A stretch of 53,850 nt of DNA from contig JAHLWT010000031.1 in assembly GCA_019057775.1 (NCBI GenBank), positions 1-53,850 on the forward strand, read 5' to 3'. Origin of the DNA: Promethearchaeota archaeon. GTDB lineage: Archaea; Asgardarchaeota; Lokiarchaeia; Sigynarchaeales; SOKP01. Of this stretch, positions 53,691 through 53,850 are shown piece by piece (the first letter of the stretch is position 1; each line of letters begins with the position of its first letter). The translations under genes were made by a program, and so were the position numbers. The notes beneath the pieces were generated by a model. It was not told where the DNA came from. It did not search any database and saw only the letters and a program-made list of their open reading frames with translations.

Positions 53691-53850
53691 TTATTATTTC
53701 ACAGATCTGGCACTCGACACACTGGTGATATTCGAACCAAACTTGATCTCAAGTTATTAAAAGATCTTTAGCAGTTCTCGAAAAATAGCAAAAATGATAA
53801 GTACAAAAATAATAGTGAAATTAGATTTTAAATAATCAGATATTACTTGA

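Noticed and set aside
53705..53765. tRNA-like GGTGATATTCGAACC segment near the right edge
   Set aside because: The flanking bases cannot form a T-arm or acceptor stem on either strand.

Overview
The window looks like a chromosomal segment of an Asgard archaeon of the Lokiarchaeia type. The evidence is seen in the sequence: very AT-rich DNA, archaeal information-processing genes (TATA-binding protein, TFS, CDC48, a RecJ-like DHH protein), a ribosomal protein of the eukaryotic L22e family, three Rab/Ras-like small GTPases, longin-like proteins, a form III RuBisCO beside ribose-1,5-bisphosphate isomerase, and an O-phosphoseryl-tRNA(Sec) kinase, which implies archaeal/eukaryotic-type selenocysteine synthesis. 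No tRNA, rRNA, CRISPR array or intact insertion sequence was found. Layout: 0.2-6.4 kb holds a DHH phosphoesterase and a DUF167 protein, a TFS gene that stops before its last zinc knuckle, a CitG-like protein, L22e, and the convergent RuBisCO / R15P isomerase pair. 6.3-11.9 kb holds a small zinc ribbon, UvrC, a phosphohexomutase and ROK kinase pair, and a radical SAM protein. 12-15.2 kb holds a membrane protein, a PadR-type winged helix fused to a methyltransferase-like domain, and an alpha/beta hydrolase that apparently starts at ATT. 15.3-24.3 kb is a minus-strand operon: a PadR-like regulator followed by two tandem pairs of heterodimeric ABC exporters. The catalytically intact subunit of each pair carries a large Met/Gly-rich insertion inside the nucleotide-binding domain. 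24.5-33.5 kb holds a DUF362 protein, an unknown helical protein, a 492-residue protein made of 35-residue repeats, a longin-like protein, small unknown and zinc proteins, a GC-rich structured element of about 118 nt, a tetraether-lipid-synthase-like radical SAM enzyme behind a palindromic operator candidate, and an SRPBCC protein. 33.6-39.8 kb holds CysS, a large TraB/TIKI-like protein, a repeat protein with a possible nuclease-like C-terminus, and a MoxR ATPase. 40-44.5 kb is the most Asgard-like block: Rab-like GTPase, PPC/DUF296 protein, Rab-like GTPase, V4R/TRAPP-like protein, Rab-like GTPase, aminotransferase and a small unknown protein. 44.6-50.5 kb holds an M24-fold protein with an incomplete metal site, CDC48 ending in a proteasome-docking HbYX motif, PSTK, a GIY-YIG protein, a longin-like/winged-helix protein and acylphosphatase. 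50.6-53.7 kb is a scarred region: an inverted 82-nt perfect copy of the 3' end of the TBP gene, a PD-(D/E)XK-like protein, a small gene with a frameshifted second copy, and the TBP gene itself. How genes may work together: RuBisCO III and R15P isomerase form the last two steps of the archaeal AMP/nucleoside salvage route to 3-phosphoglycerate. The hexomutase and ROK kinase would supply sugar phosphates. The GTPase/V4R/PPC run may be a membrane- or nucleotide-signalling module. The PadR plus twin exporter pairs resemble an inducible drug or lipid efflux locus. Strong GGTG-type Shine-Dalgarno sequences occur mainly before weak start codons (TTG, possibly ATT and ATA), while many ATG genes look leaderless.
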